Assembly (NCBI RefSeq): GCF_009711055.1
Contig: NZ_WMJY01000003.1
Location: 87,008-151,007, forward strand
Source: Myroides pelagicus
Lineage (GTDB): Bacteria; Bacteroidota; Bacteroidia; Flavobacteriales; Flavobacteriaceae
Direction: 5' to 3'
Length of the DNA stretch: 64,000 bases
A program made the position numbers and the translations under genes. Positions 1-8,920 of this stretch are shown piece after piece. The notes below the pieces were generated by a model. That model was not told the origin of the DNA and searched no databases. It saw nothing but the letters and a program-made list of their open reading frames with translations. Every line of letters begins with the position of its first letter. Position 1 is the stretch's first letter.

Positions 1-363
1 GGACTTAAACCTGCTATGGGATGGGATACAGTAGATGAGTTGCTCTGTCTATATTATCAATGGGAATATAATACGATAGACTCCCTCCATGTCAAACATC
101 TAAAGCCTACTGGAGCCATGTATAATAAGGCTGCTAGGTACAAACAAGGCGAATCCTTCTATCGTTTACACTATGGAGGCATCATAACGTGTATTGCTGC
201 ACTTAAGTTAGCTTCTAAAAAGAAGAAGCCCTTACTCTTTATCGACTACCTAATAGGGTATTACAAGGCAAAGAAAGAAAGCCTCCCTTACTTAGTAACT
301 GATGAACAAGGCAAATTCATACGCAAATATCGATGGAAAAAAATTAAAGAAAAGCTGTGGTAA
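1..363 (+). CDS. Glycosyltransferase family 2, C-terminal part (cut by window start)
   Basis: The reading frame is open from base 1 and ends with TAA at 361-363, so the gene begins before the window; the ATG at 16 is internal. The visible 120 residues contain GLKPAMGWDTVDEL near the start and HLKPTG about 35 residues later. These resemble the end of the catalytic domain of family 2 glycosyltransferases, where a GWD-type segment precedes a conserved HL+PTG motif. The tail is rich in lysine and aromatic residues. Such enzymes transfer a sugar from a nucleotide or lipid donor; donor and acceptor cannot be told from this fragment. It lies 67 bp upstream of mlaE on the same strand. I see no terminator between them, so co-transcription is possible. 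Confidence 0.7.
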   Translation, partial: GLKPAMGWDTVDELLCLYYQWEYNTIDSLHVKHLKPTGAMYNKAARYKQGESFYRLHYGGIITCIAALKLASKKKKPLLFIDYLIGYYKAKKESLPYLVTDEQGKFIRKYRWKKIKEKLW

Positions 364-430
364 GCATTTTTAATTAAATCATTCTAATAACTCAATTGTA
401 ATTGGTAATTTAGCCGGATATAATTTTTTT

Positions 431-1177
431 ATGATAAAATCAGCACTAACAAATATAGGTCAGTACTTCATCATGCTGAAAGAAATATTCAGTAAAATGA
501 CCAAATGGAAGGTAATGAAGGAGTTAATCTTCAAAGAAATAGATGACTTAATCATTGGATCATTAGGTATTGTCTGTTTCCTTTCATTCTTCGTGGGAGG
601 TGTAGTTGCTATACAAACAGCATTAAACCTTACAAACCCATTAATCCCAAAATACTTAATTGGATTTGCTACTAGACAATCTGTAGTACTTGAGTTTGCT
701 CCAACTTTTATCTCTATTATTATGGCAGGTAAAATGGGGTCATTTATTACCTCTAGTATTGGTACTATGAGAGTAACTGAACAAATAGACGCACTAGAAG
801 TAATGGGAGTTAGCTCACTAAACTATTTAGTATTTCCAAAGCTAGTTGCAGTAATGTTATATCCATTCGTTATAGGAATCAGCATGTTCTTAGGTATTTT
901 AGGCGGATGGTTTGGTGGTGTAATGGGGAACTTTGTAACTTCCGAACAGTTTATCATCGGACTACAAGATACATTCATTCCATTCCATATTACTTACGCT
1001 TTTATTAAGACTTTTATATTCGGATTATTATTAGCCACTATTCCTTCTTATTTTGGATATTACATGAAAGGTGGAGCACTAGAAGTAGGTAAAGCAAGTA
1101 CAACAGCCTTTGTATGGACAAGTGTAGCTATTATCCTAACGAACTATATATTAACTTCCCTTTTACTAACCAATTAA
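431..1177 (+). CDS. mlaE: MlaE-family ABC transporter permease
   Basis: This 248-residue polytopic protein belongs to the MlaE/YrbE permease family, the inner-membrane part of the MlaFEDB-type system that moves phospholipids between inner and outer membrane. The sequence shows an N-terminal amphipathic stretch and then about five hydrophobic segments. The family core is recognisable in EFAPTFISIIMAGKMGSFIT and in the following MRVTEQIDALEVMGV, the conserved cytoplasmic element contacting the ATPase. The next gene, mlaF, starts 2 bp after the stop codon, so translation is probably coupled. No MCE-domain gene (mlaD) and no mlaB or mlaC is adjacent, so the substrate-binding parts must be encoded elsewhere. 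The start at 431 puts the first membrane helix at a normal distance. No Shine-Dalgarno is seen. Confidence 0.9.
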   Translation: MIKSALTNIGQYFIMLKEIFSKMTKWKVMKELIFKEIDDLIIGSLGIVCFLSFFVGGVVAIQTALNLTNPLIPKYLIGFATRQSVVLEFAPTFISIIMAGKMGSFITSSIGTMRVTEQIDALEVMGVSSLNYLVFPKLVAVMLYPFVIGISMFLGILGGWFGGVMGNFVTSEQFIIGLQDTFIPFHITYAFIKTFIFGLLLATIPSYFGYYMKGGALEVGKASTTAFVWTSVAIILTNYILTSLLLTN

Positions 1178-1179
1178 TC

Positions 1180-1956
1180 ATGATCGAAGTAAAAAATATT
1201 GAAAAATCCTTTGAAGGTTCTCAAGTGTTGAAAGGAATAACAACCACCTTCGAAAAAGGTAAAACAAATCTAATTATCGGTCAAAGTGGATCAGGGAAAA
1301 CTGTACTTCTAAAGACATTATTAGGTATTCATCAAAGTGACAAAGGTTCAATATCTTTCGATGGTAGAATCTATTCAGAACTTTCGCGTAAAGAAAAGCG
1401 TACACTTAGAACAGAAATCGGAATGGTATTCCAAGGAAGTGCTCTCTTTGATTCTATGAGTGTAGAAGAGAATATTGCTTTTCCTTTACGCATGTTTACT
1501 AATAAAAGTGAAGCTGAGATCATGTCTCGTGTAAATGAAGTTATAAACCGCGTGAACCTTATTAATGCTAATAAAAAGCGACCTGCTGAGATTTCAGGAG
1601 GTATGCAAAAAAGGGTTGCTATTGCTCGTGCTATTGTAAACAATCCTAAATACTTGTTTTGTGATGAGCCTAACTCAGGTCTTGACCCTAAAACAGCTAT
1701 CGTAATTGACAACCTAATTCAGGAAATCACCCACGAATACGATATTACAACAGTAATTAATACGCACGATATGAACTCTGTTTTGGAAATTGGAGAACAT
1801 ATTGTATTCTTAAAAAACGGGGTATTAGCTTGGTCAGGAAACAACAAAGAAATCATTCAAACAGATAATGAAGATGTCGTTGACTTCGTCTACTCTTCTG
1901 AACTATTTAAAATGGTTAGGGAAGCTGTCAGACAAATTGGAAACGAAAGAAAATAA
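1180..1956 (+). CDS. mlaF: MlaF-family ABC transporter ATP-binding protein
   Basis: This 258-residue ATPase partners the MlaE permease encoded 2 bp upstream. The Walker A motif GQSGSGKT lies near residue 34, the signature ISGGMQKR near 140, and Walker B YLFCDEPNSGLDP follows near 160. The switch histidine is in NTHDMNSV. These are typical of MlaF/Ttg2A ATPases that power retrograde or anterograde phospholipid transport. The frame extends upstream to an ATG at 1114, but that would overlap the end of mlaE and place 22 foreign residues ahead of the family start. The ATG at 1180 gives MIEVKNIEKSF, a normal ABC N-terminus. A bidirectional hairpin terminator follows directly after the stop. Confidence 0.92.
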   Translation: MIEVKNIEKSFEGSQVLKGITTTFEKGKTNLIIGQSGSGKTVLLKTLLGIHQSDKGSISFDGRIYSELSRKEKRTLRTEIGMVFQGSALFDSMSVEENIAFPLRMFTNKSEAEIMSRVNEVINRVNLINANKKRPAEISGGMQKRVAIARAIVNNPKYLFCDEPNSGLDPKTAIVIDNLIQEITHEYDITTVINTHDMNSVLEIGEHIVFLKNGVLAWSGNNKEIIQTDNEDVVDFVYSSELFKMVREAVRQIGNERK

Positions 1957-1957
1957 C

Positions 1958-1988
1958 AAAAAAGAGAGGTAATATACCTCTCTTTTTT
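1958..1988. terminator. Bidirectional intrinsic terminator between mlaF and manC
   Basis: AAGAGAGGT (1962-1970) and its complement ACCTCTCTT (1976-1984) form a stem around a 5-nt loop. The stem is flanked by an A-run on the left and a T-run on the right, so it can serve both the mlaF transcript (+) and the manC transcript (-), which converge here. Confidence 0.85.
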
Positions 1989-1991
1989 GTA

Positions 1992-3062
1992 CTACTTTTT
2001 AATATTACTCTCTATGTATTGACTTACAGTCTTAATATCTTGTTCTTTACGCTTAGGATATATTAGTAAAACATCTTCTTTATCTACTATAATATAATCA
2101 TTAAGTCCATCAACAACGACCAACTTATCCCCATCAGTACGAACTATATTATTCGCAGCATTATTAAAATAAGTATTTGCATTAACAACCGCGTTCTCTG
2201 AAGCATCTTTTGGTAACTTATCATATAAAGATCCCCAAGTACCTAAATCATTCCAATCAAATGTAGCGGGTAATACGTACACATTACTTGCTTTTTCCAT
2301 TACTGCGTAATCAATCGATATATTCTCTGCTAATGGATAGTTCTCTTCTATAAATGCACGCTCTTTATCTGTATTATATAAATCATATCCTTTGTCAAAC
2401 AATTCTATCATTGCTGGTTGATATGCCGAAAATGCATCTATAATAGCGCTTACACTCCACACAAATATACCTGCATTCCAAAGGAAATGACGACTTTGAA
2501 TGAACTTACGTGCTGTGACATAATCAGGCTTCTCTCTAAATTGCACTACTTTCTTTATAGGTCTTGAATCTAACTTATTAAACTCGATATAACCATATCC
2601 TGTATTAGGAAAAGTAGGTAAAATACCTAACGTCATTAACACTTTATCGCGTTCACAAACGTCAAAAGTACGCTGCAGATTACTTACAAATTGTACCTCG
2701 TCTTCTATCCAGTGATCACTAGGAGCTACCACCATTACTGCATCTGGATTTATCTTCTTTATCTTCATAGCTGCATACAAAATACACGGTGCTGTATTTC
2801 GCATAGCTGGCTCTAGTATGATATTCTGCTCTGCTACTGAAGGTAACTGCTCCTTTACTATATCACGATAATTCTCGTGCGTAAGGATTAAAATATTCTC
2901 CTTAGGTATCAATTGAGACAAACGCTTAAACGTCTTTTGTATTAAGGTATCTCCTGTACCTAACATATCGTGAAACTGCTTTGGAAAATCAGGTGTACTC
3001 ACTGGCCAAAAACGCGACCCTACTCCACCTGCCATAACCACAGCATAATAATTCGAACTCAT
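1992..3062 (-). CDS. manC: Mannose-1-phosphate guanylyltransferase
   Basis: This 356-residue enzyme makes GDP-mannose from GTP and mannose-1-phosphate, the donor for mannose and fucose residues of surface glycans and glycoproteins. The nucleotidyltransferase signature AGGVGSRFWP is at residues 11-20, followed by PKQF. Further along are FREKPD, FLWNAGIFVW and FDWNDLGTWGSLY, all hallmarks of the bacterial GMP family. There is no C-terminal phosphomannose isomerase/cupin domain, so this is the short, single-function form usual in Bacteroidota. It is last in a four-gene minus-strand unit, 8 bp after the SprT-like gene, and ends at the shared terminator with mlaF. Its link to the other three genes is positional only. 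Confidence 0.92.
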   Translation of the reverse strand: MSSNYYAVVMAGGVGSRFWPVSTPDFPKQFHDMLGTGDTLIQKTFKRLSQLIPKENILILTHENYRDIVKEQLPSVAEQNIILEPAMRNTAPCILYAAMKIKKINPDAVMVVAPSDHWIEDEVQFVSNLQRTFDVCERDKVLMTLGILPTFPNTGYGYIEFNKLDSRPIKKVVQFREKPDYVTARKFIQSRHFLWNAGIFVWSVSAIIDAFSAYQPAMIELFDKGYDLYNTDKERAFIEENYPLAENISIDYAVMEKASNVYVLPATFDWNDLGTWGSLYDKLPKDASENAVVNANTYFNNAANNIVRTDGDKLVVVDGLNDYIIVDKEDVLLIYPKRKEQDIKTVSQYIESNIKK

Positions 3063-3070
3063 ATAGTATA

Positions 3071-3694
3071 TTAACTTTTTAAAACATAATGACTTAATAA
3101 CTCTACCTCTGCATTTGCCTTAAAGGTATATAGTAATCCAGTCGAAACTTCCTCGCATTCAAAACGCTTTACTCTCAAAGGTCCACGTTTAAACACTTTG
3201 CCATTTCTTACTTTAAAATGACTTCCCAAAGGAACCTCATAAACATAGCAATTATTCAAACTTTTTTCTCGTTTATCATACAGCTGCATCGCTATAGACA
3301 GACGCTCATCAGTATCACTACTCGCCGTAGGATTCTTAAAGTGCTTTGCTAAAAGAGGCAATAACTGATTGGGAAATATTTCTGGGCGAATAAATGGCAC
3401 CATTAACAAGCGAAAAGTTGACTTCCATTCTACCCCATGAGGCTTAATGCGTCCACCATACTTCTGATAAGCAACTAAATGAGCTATTTCATGAATGAGA
3501 GTCATCAAAAAACGATAAGGGTTCAGATTCGAATTAATCGTAATCAAATGCTTTCCATCAAATCGACGCGTATAATCTCCATGTCTTGTAAATCGTTCAT
3601 TGACAATCTTCAAGTGGATCTCATACGCCTTAATCAATTCAAAAACTGGCTCTACAGCATGCTCTGGTAAATATGGTCTTAACTTTTCAATCAA
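3071..3694 (-). CDS. SprT-like domain zinc metalloprotein
   Basis: This 207-residue protein has an SprT-like zinc-protease domain. HEIAH (residues 68-72) supplies two zinc-binding histidines and the catalytic glutamate, and the third ligand is probably His86 in KPHGVEWK. The N-terminal 60 residues match the SprT layout of an alpha-helical lead followed by a short strand ([13 protein letters not shown]). The C-terminal half, rich in Lys/Arg and aromatic residues ([13 protein letters not shown]), resembles the zinc-ribbon-like tail of SprT proteins, but a clear set of four cysteines is missing. Eukaryotic Spartan, a relative, degrades DNA-protein crosslinks; the bacterial role is not established. 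The gene lies 12 bp downstream of the SDR gene and 8 bp upstream of manC. Confidence 0.8.
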   Translation of the reverse strand: MIEKLRPYLPEHAVEPVFELIKAYEIHLKIVNERFTRHGDYTRRFDGKHLITINSNLNPYRFLMTLIHEIAHLVAYQKYGGRIKPHGVEWKSTFRLLMVPFIRPEIFPNQLLPLLAKHFKNPTASSDTDERLSIAMQLYDKREKSLNNCYVYEVPLGSHFKVRNGKVFKRGPLRVKRFECEEVSTGLLYTFKANAEVELLSHYVLKS

Positions 3695-3706
3695 ATCGAT
3701 GCTCTT

Positions 3707-4387
3707 TTAAGGTGTTGTACTAGATGCTTGTAGTACTTTCCCATTAAAATATTTATTACCGTGAAGTGCAAAATCACTAATGTAATCAGCCATTTCATCT
3801 GGCATTAAAGGTGCTTGATACCCTGGGAATGCTTCTTCTAGCATTTCAGTCTGTACAGCTCCCAAAGCAATCACATTAAACGATATTCCTCTTTCCTTGT
3901 ATTCTTCTGCTAATAGCTCACTCAAGATACTAACAGCTCCTTTACTAGAACTATAAGCCGCTAAACCTCCAAATTTCATTGCTCCTTGTACTCCTCCCAT
4001 ACTACTAATAGTGATCACATGACTATTCACAGGCATAAATGGAATACAGGCTTGTATCAAACGTACAACACCGAACACATTCACTTGATACACTTCTAAG
4101 AAGTCCTCTTGTGTTAAATCTTCAAAGGGTTTATTAATCAAACGACCTGCGTTATTCACTAAAATATCTACACGACTATCCCACTTATCTTTGATAAACG
4201 TCTTTACAGTAGCTAGATCATTCTCAGTCGTAATATCTACAGACAGACAAGTCACATTGTCTAATGATGACAATTCTTCTGATACTTTTCTAGAAAGGGC
4301 TAATACATTATGTCCTAATACCGCACACTTTTTCACCACTTCTAAACCGATACCTCTACTAGTACCAGTTACTATAATATTCTTCAT
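3707..4387 (-). CDS. SDR-family NAD(P)-dependent oxidoreductase
   Basis: This 226-residue classical short-chain dehydrogenase/reductase has its nucleotide-binding motif TGTSRGIG at residues 7-14. NNAG is at 78-81, the catalytic serine is in ISSMGG, and YSSSK at 145-149 gives the Tyr145/Lys149 pair. Length and motif spacing are normal, so the enzyme looks intact. The basic residue in the glycine motif (SRG) favours NADP(H), but this is only a tendency. The substrate cannot be predicted. The gene begins 5 bp after the stop of the upstream M28 peptidase gene and is followed after 12 bp by the SprT-like gene, so it belongs to the same transcript. Confidence 0.9.
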   Translation of the reverse strand: MKNIIVTGTSRGIGLEVVKKCAVLGHNVLALSRKVSEELSSLDNVTCLSVDITTENDLATVKTFIKDKWDSRVDILVNNAGRLINKPFEDLTQEDFLEVYQVNVFGVVRLIQACIPFMPVNSHVITISSMGGVQGAMKFGGLAAYSSSKGAVSILSELLAEEYKERGISFNVIALGAVQTEMLEEAFPGYQAPLMPDEMADYISDFALHGNKYFNGKVLQASSTTP

Positions 4388-4392
4388 TTTTC

Positions 4393-5325
4393 TTAATTCA
4401 TTCTTATCTCTCCTTCAGGAGCATTAACTACTTTTTTCACTACTGGTAATACACGCGTCGTAAAATCTGTCATAAACTCATAGTCCATCTGATCTGCTTC
4501 ATCTTTTACATGGTGATAGTACTCATAGTTCTCAAAATCAAAAGAACTAAACGTCTGTGCTGGTATTGAAAACACTTCATAGAACGGATAATTATCTGAA
4601 CGCTTAAATAAATTATACTCTACTGCTTTCTCTAGTCTACCTACAAGAGATGATTTAGCATATTCATTAATTTTCCCTGCTAATGTCGAATGATCAAATC
4701 CAGTCAAATAAGCAGCATAATCTCGATTCATCTTAAGTCCAAGCATTTCGAAATTCAACATACTGACTACATTTACCTGCTCATCTTTCATTCGATTAGC
4801 TAAGTGCTTTGCACCTACTAGTCCTATCTCTTCTGCTGTAAAAAAAGCAATGATAACACTTCGTTTATTCTCTTTGGCCAAAGCGATATGACGTGAAAGT
4901 TCTAATAGAATAGCCGTACCCGAAGCATTGTCATTTGCTCCATTTGCAACCTTATCTTCACCTTCTTTGGCCAAACCGATATGATCGTAATGAGCTCCTA
5001 ATACCACGTATTCCTTAGCCAATTCAGCATCTGTTCCTTCAATTACACCTACTACATTCCAGCTATCATCAATTGTCGCCAAAGTATCGTTATAACTACT
5101 AAAGAAAGGCTTTACTCCATAATCTTTTAGTTTATCTGAAAGGTATTTCGCTGCTAGACGGTTACCTTCAGTACTTGTATTTCTACCTTCTAACTCATCA
5201 CTAGCTAAATAGTAAACACTTTCCTTTATATTCTCTTGACTAACTTTTTCAGTTGACTGACTTAGACGTGAAGAACCACATCCAACAAATACTATTGCAC
5301 AAGCAAGTATACTTAATATTCTCAT
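4393..5325 (-). CDS. M28-family metallopeptidase lipoprotein
   Basis: This 310-residue aminopeptidase-like protein is exported and lipidated: a short hydrophobic signal peptide ends in FVGC with the lipid-bearing Cys16. The di-zinc M28 site is visible: GAHYDH (His112), NGANDNASGTA (bridging Asp132), TAEEIG (general-base Glu165 and ligand Glu166), LNFEMLG, and a late YYHHVKD histidine. It most likely trims peptides at the cell envelope. It is the first gene of a four-gene minus-strand operon, with a good promoter match 18 bp upstream of the start codon. The remaining genes (SDR, SprT-like, manC) share no obvious pathway with it. Confidence 0.9.
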   Translation of the reverse strand: MRILSILACAIVFVGCGSSRLSQSTEKVSQENIKESVYYLASDELEGRNTSTEGNRLAAKYLSDKLKDYGVKPFFSSYNDTLATIDDSWNVVGVIEGTDAELAKEYVVLGAHYDHIGLAKEGEDKVANGANDNASGTAILLELSRHIALAKENKRSVIIAFFTAEEIGLVGAKHLANRMKDEQVNVVSMLNFEMLGLKMNRDYAAYLTGFDHSTLAGKINEYAKSSLVGRLEKAVEYNLFKRSDNYPFYEVFSIPAQTFSSFDFENYEYYHHVKDEADQMDYEFMTDFTTRVLPVVKKVVNAPEGEIRMN

Positions 5326-5342
5326 TACTTTTTACTTTGACT

Positions 5343-5371
5343 CAAAAATACAAAAAACCTTGTTCATACAA
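5343..5371 (-). promoter_or_regulatory. Promoter of the M28 peptidase - SDR - SprT - manC operon
   Basis: On the minus strand TATTTTTG (5343-5350) matches the Bacteroidota -7 consensus TAnnTTTG. A TTG at 5369-5371 sits 18 bp upstream as the -33 element. The expected start of transcription is about 10-15 nt before the ATG at 5325, giving a very short leader without Shine-Dalgarno. Confidence 0.7.
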
Positions 5372-5403
5372 CTAATAATAACTATGTATAAATCTAAGTT
5401 TAA

Positions 5404-5440
5404 TGAAAAAGTCCTGCTTTTAAATTAAAAGCAGGACTTT
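5404..5440 (-). terminator. Terminator after pdhC
   Basis: AAGTCCTGCTTTTA and its complement TAAAAGCAGGACTT form a 14-bp stem around a tiny AAT loop between 5408 and 5440. On the minus strand the stem is followed by a T-run. It is 24 bp beyond the pdhC stop codon. Confidence 0.85.
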
Positions 5441-5463
5441 AAAATATGATTTTAAATCAAGGA

Positions 5464-7092
5464 TTATGCAAGCATAGTCACTGGATTCTCAATATAATTT
5501 CTCAATGTCTGTAAGAATTGTGCTCCAGTAGCACCATCCACAGTTCTATGATCACAAGCTAATGTAACTGTCATAGTATTACCTACAACGATCTGACCAT
5601 TTTTAACTACTGGTTTTTCAACAATAGCACCAACTGACAAGATAGCCGAGTTTGGTTGGTTGATAATCGATGTAAATGATTGAATACCGAACATTCCTAA
5701 ATTAGAAACTGTAAATGTACTTCCTTCCATCTCTGCTGGAGTAAGTTTTTTAGTTTTAGCCTTAACAGCTAATTCTTTTACTTTTCCACCGATATGTGTT
5801 AAAGACATCTGATCAGTAAAAGGCAATACAGGCACAACTAATCCATCTTCTACAGCAACAGCAACACCAATATTAATATGGTTGTTATAAAGTGTCGCAT
5901 TCTCTGTCCATTGTGTATTTACTTGTGGGTGCTTACGCAATGCCATAGCACATGCTTTTACAACCATATCATTAAACGATACTTTCGTATCAGGTAATGC
6001 ATTAATTACTTGACGAGATGCCATCGCATTATCCATGTCGATTTCAATTGTCAAATAGTAGTGAGGTGCAGTAAATTTAGATTCACCTAAGCGACGAGCA
6101 ATCGTTTTACGCATTTGTGAATTTTTCACTTCATCAACACTTACTTCACCTGCAGGAATAAAAGGTTTTACCTCTTTTGCCGCTGGTGTAGCTGGTGCTT
6201 CTACAGCTGGTGCTGTTGCTACCTTAGCAGCAGGAACGAAGTTCTCAATGTCGCGTTTGATGATACGTCCATTCTCTCCGCTACCTTTCACCTCTGTTAA
6301 GTTAATTCCTTTTTCCTCAGCGATTTTTTTAGCCAATGGAGAAACAAAGATTCTTCCATTTGCAGTTGCATTTGTTACTACAGCCTCTACAGCAGTAGTC
6401 TCAGTTTTCACATCTTCTGTAGAAACTTCAGCAGCAGAAGCATTAGTATTCCCACCGTTTTTTACAGATTCTACAACAGCATTCACATCTGTGCCTTCTG
6501 GTCCTAAAATAGCTAATACGCTATCGACTGGAGCAGATTCTCCTTCTTGAATACCAACATATAATAAAGTTCCCGACTCAAATGCCTCAAACTCCATCGT
6601 AGCTTTATCCGTTTCAATTTCTGCTAAAATATCTCCTTCTTCTACTTTATCACCAACTTTTTTGATCCAAGTAGCCACAGTACCATCAGTCATCGTATCA
6701 CTTAGACGAGGCATTGTGATCACCTTTACATTCGCAGGTAATGCAGCAGGCGCTGAAACAGGTTTAGCTTCTGCTTCACTGGGAGTAGATGCTTCCTCTT
6801 TTGTTGGAGCCTCAGCAGATCCTCCTCCGTTTAACAAAGCAGAAATATCTTCTCCTTCGTTTCCTATAATAGCTAACAATGAATCAACTGGTGCTGATTC
6901 ACCTTCTTGTAACCCAATATATAACAACGTACCTGAATGAAATGATTCAAACTCCATAGTTGCTTTATCAGTTTCAATCTCAGCTAGGATATCTCCTTCT
7001 GAAATCTTGTCTCCTACTTTTTTTAACCAAGCTGCAACAACACCTTCAGTCATAGTGTCGCTCAAGCGAGGCATTGTAATTACTTCTGCCAT
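5464..7092 (-). CDS. pdhC: Pyruvate dehydrogenase E2 (dihydrolipoamide acetyltransferase)
   Basis: This 542-residue E2 core of the pyruvate dehydrogenase complex carries acetyl groups on swinging lipoyl arms and transfers them to CoA. Two nearly identical lipoyl domains (about residues 1-78 and 122-198) each contain ETDKATMEFE, with lipoylated Lys43 and Lys163. They are joined by Ala/Pro/Glu-rich flexible linkers. A peripheral-subunit-binding domain (FVSPLAKKIAEEKGI, about 245-285) follows, then the catalytic domain ending with DHRTVDG, whose histidine near 515 is the active-site base. The gene starts 9 bp after pdhA. E1-beta and E3 are not nearby, a layout I recall as common in Flavobacteriia, where pdhB is separate. 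Confidence 0.95.
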   Translation of the reverse strand: MAEVITMPRLSDTMTEGVVAAWLKKVGDKISEGDILAEIETDKATMEFESFHSGTLLYIGLQEGESAPVDSLLAIIGNEGEDISALLNGGGSAEAPTKEEASTPSEAEAKPVSAPAALPANVKVITMPRLSDTMTDGTVATWIKKVGDKVEEGDILAEIETDKATMEFEAFESGTLLYVGIQEGESAPVDSVLAILGPEGTDVNAVVESVKNGGNTNASAAEVSTEDVKTETTAVEAVVTNATANGRIFVSPLAKKIAEEKGINLTEVKGSGENGRIIKRDIENFVPAAKVATAPAVEAPATPAAKEVKPFIPAGEVSVDEVKNSQMRKTIARRLGESKFTAPHYYLTIEIDMDNAMASRQVINALPDTKVSFNDMVVKACAMALRKHPQVNTQWTENATLYNNHINIGVAVAVEDGLVVPVLPFTDQMSLTHIGGKVKELAVKAKTKKLTPAEMEGSTFTVSNLGMFGIQSFTSIINQPNSAILSVGAIVEKPVVKNGQIVVGNTMTVTLACDHRTVDGATGAQFLQTLRNYIENPVTMLA

Positions 7093-7101
7093 ATTAATCT
7101 A

Positions 7102-8100
7102 TTATAATCTATGAGGGATAAATGGATAATCTTCTTGATCGTAAACTACGTCATACATTACGCTTTTTTCTGGGAACGGAGATTCCTCAGCGAATTGTTC
7201 ACATTCAGACACAAGATCCTTCACGCGTTTATCGATTACTTCAATTTCCTCTTCTGTAGCATAACCATTTGCTTTGATTATATCCAATACTTGAGTAATC
7301 GGGTCAATTTTCTTATATTCTTCTACCTCATCTTTCGTACGGTAGTGTTGAGCATCAGACATTGAGTGCCCTCTATAACGATAAGTTTTGATCTCTAACA
7401 AAGTAGGTCCATCACCACGACGAGCTCTTTCGATAGCCTCATACATTGCCTCTGCTACTTTTACCGGATTCATTCCATCAACTGGTCCACAAGGCATTTC
7501 ATACCCTAAACCTAGTTTCCAAATATCTGTATGGTTTGCTGTACGCTCTACTGAAGTACCCATTGCATACCCATTATTCTCAATACAAAATACTACTGGT
7601 AACTTCCAGTTCATAGCCATATTGAATGTTTCATGCAGCGATCCTTGACGTGCAGCTCCATCACCAAAGTAACACATAGTCACTGCTTGACGGTCAAAAT
7701 ATTTATCTGCAAAAGCCAAACCAGCTCCTAATGGAATTTGTCCTCCTACGATACCATGTCCTCCATAGAAATTGTGCTCTTTAGAAAAAATGTGCATAGA
7801 TCCTCCCAAACCTTGAGAAGTACCTGTTGCTTTCCCTAATAATTCAGCCATAACTCTACGCGGGTCAACACCTAAACCAATCGGTTGAGCGTGATTTCTG
7901 TATGCCGTAATCATTTTGTCTTTTGACCTATCCATTGCATGTAAAGCTCCAGCTAAAACAGCCTCTTGCCCATTATATAAATGTAAGAATCCTCTTACTT
8001 TTTGTTGGATATATAAGGCAGCAAGTTTGTCTTCAAACTTTCTCCAAAGTAGCATGTCTTCATACCACTTTAGATAAACTTCTTTTGTAATTTCTTTCAT
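7102..8100 (-). CDS. pdhA: Pyruvate dehydrogenase E1 component, alpha subunit
   Basis: This 332-residue thiamine-diphosphate enzyme subunit decarboxylates pyruvate together with E1-beta and hands the acetyl group to the lipoyl arms of PdhC. The ThDP motif starts at GDGAARQG (146-148) and ends at ENNGYAMGT (Asn175/176). The phosphorylation-loop equivalent YRGHSMSD is near residue 245. Length is normal for a separate alpha subunit. It is the first gene of a two-gene operon with pdhC, and the E1-beta gene is not in this window. The 5' leader contains a promoter match at 8177-8184 and a small GC hairpin (8120-8132). No Shine-Dalgarno precedes the ATG. Confidence 0.95.
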   Translation of the reverse strand: MKEITKEVYLKWYEDMLLWRKFEDKLAALYIQQKVRGFLHLYNGQEAVLAGALHAMDRSKDKMITAYRNHAQPIGLGVDPRRVMAELLGKATGTSQGLGGSMHIFSKEHNFYGGHGIVGGQIPLGAGLAFADKYFDRQAVTMCYFGDGAARQGSLHETFNMAMNWKLPVVFCIENNGYAMGTSVERTANHTDIWKLGLGYEMPCGPVDGMNPVKVAEAMYEAIERARRGDGPTLLEIKTYRYRGHSMSDAQHYRTKDEVEEYKKIDPITQVLDIIKANGYATEEEIEVIDKRVKDLVSECEQFAEESPFPEKSVMYDVVYDQEDYPFIPHRL

Positions 8101-8176
8101 ATGACTTTACTTTTCATCTGCGGCGTGACCGCTTAAAATACAGACTTTTTCAATATTCCACAATACTGTGATGAAG

Positions 8177-8184
8177 CAAAAGTA
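8177..8184 (-). promoter_or_regulatory. Promoter -7 element of pdhA-pdhC
   Basis: Minus-strand TACTTTTG fits the Bacteroidota -7 consensus TAnnTTTG. No clear TTG -33 element is seen at 17-22 bp. The implied leader is about 70 nt and holds two small hairpins: GCGG/CCGC at 8120-8132, and a CACA/TGTG palindrome near 8160. Confidence 0.5.
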
Positions 8185-8920
8185 GCACATCTACTTTACA
8201 TAGGAAAATTTATTTTATCTATTTTAAAAACCTAAACACTTCAATTATAAATTTTATGACTTTATTTAACCTTTTTTACAGTATCTATTATCTTTTAGCA
8301 ACATTCATGACTATATCGATACTTTTTTCTAATTGCTCTATACCTATATATTCTTATTTATTGACTACTCAATAGAAGAGATACATTACGATATAAGATA
8401 CAAAGAATAGCATATTTATTCTATTCTCCAATTATCACACTTTTTCATTTTAGTATTCATCAAAATTCAATTCAGTCTTCCATATAGCGACCTCTTTAGA
8501 GTTAACAATCTATTGGATTACTATTCCCTTATCAGAACGCTATACTAATTTACTACAGATGTAAATTTATCGACATTTTCTCCATCATAAGGATTTACTT
8601 ATGAGTTTATCGGGATATGATAGGGACTTTTTACTACAAAATATCCCGACCATCTCCTGATCATATCCCGACCATACAAAACAAAAAACTACCAATACCA
8701 ATGAAAATAACAAACACTCTTCCTTAGCGACTTCCCTACTTTTTAATATTTAAAAGTCTAAAAGACGAATTTTATTCTACCATAGGTTAGGTATTTCTCG
8801 AAAGTAATGTCAAAATGCCTAAACTCTGACCAACACTCACATACACTACATTTAAAATCAATACATTAAAATAAAAAATTACATCTCTAAAGTAATAAAT
8901 CCAAGAAATAAAAAGTGAAT
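8185..8920 (-). other. Long intergenic region without recognisable gene
   Basis: Between the pdhA promoter and the terminator of the first SusC/SusD pair I find no reading frame with recognisable protein character. The few short open frames are low-complexity and lack family motifs. The only structure is the CGGGATATGAT repeat cluster at 8610-8675, listed separately. The rest is AT-rich spacer. Confidence 0.6.
8610..8675. repeat. Intergenic inverted/direct repeat cluster (CGGGATATGAT family)
   Basis: CGGGATATGAT at 8611-8621 is perfectly complementary to ATCATATCCCG at 8660-8670, an 11-bp inverted repeat with a 38-nt loop. In addition ATATCCCGACCAT occurs as a direct repeat at 8641-8653 and 8663-8675, exactly 22 bp apart. 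The motif is GC-richer than its surroundings. Function unknown; a protein-binding site array, a structured RNA or a genome-wide repeat element are all possible. Confidence 0.5.
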
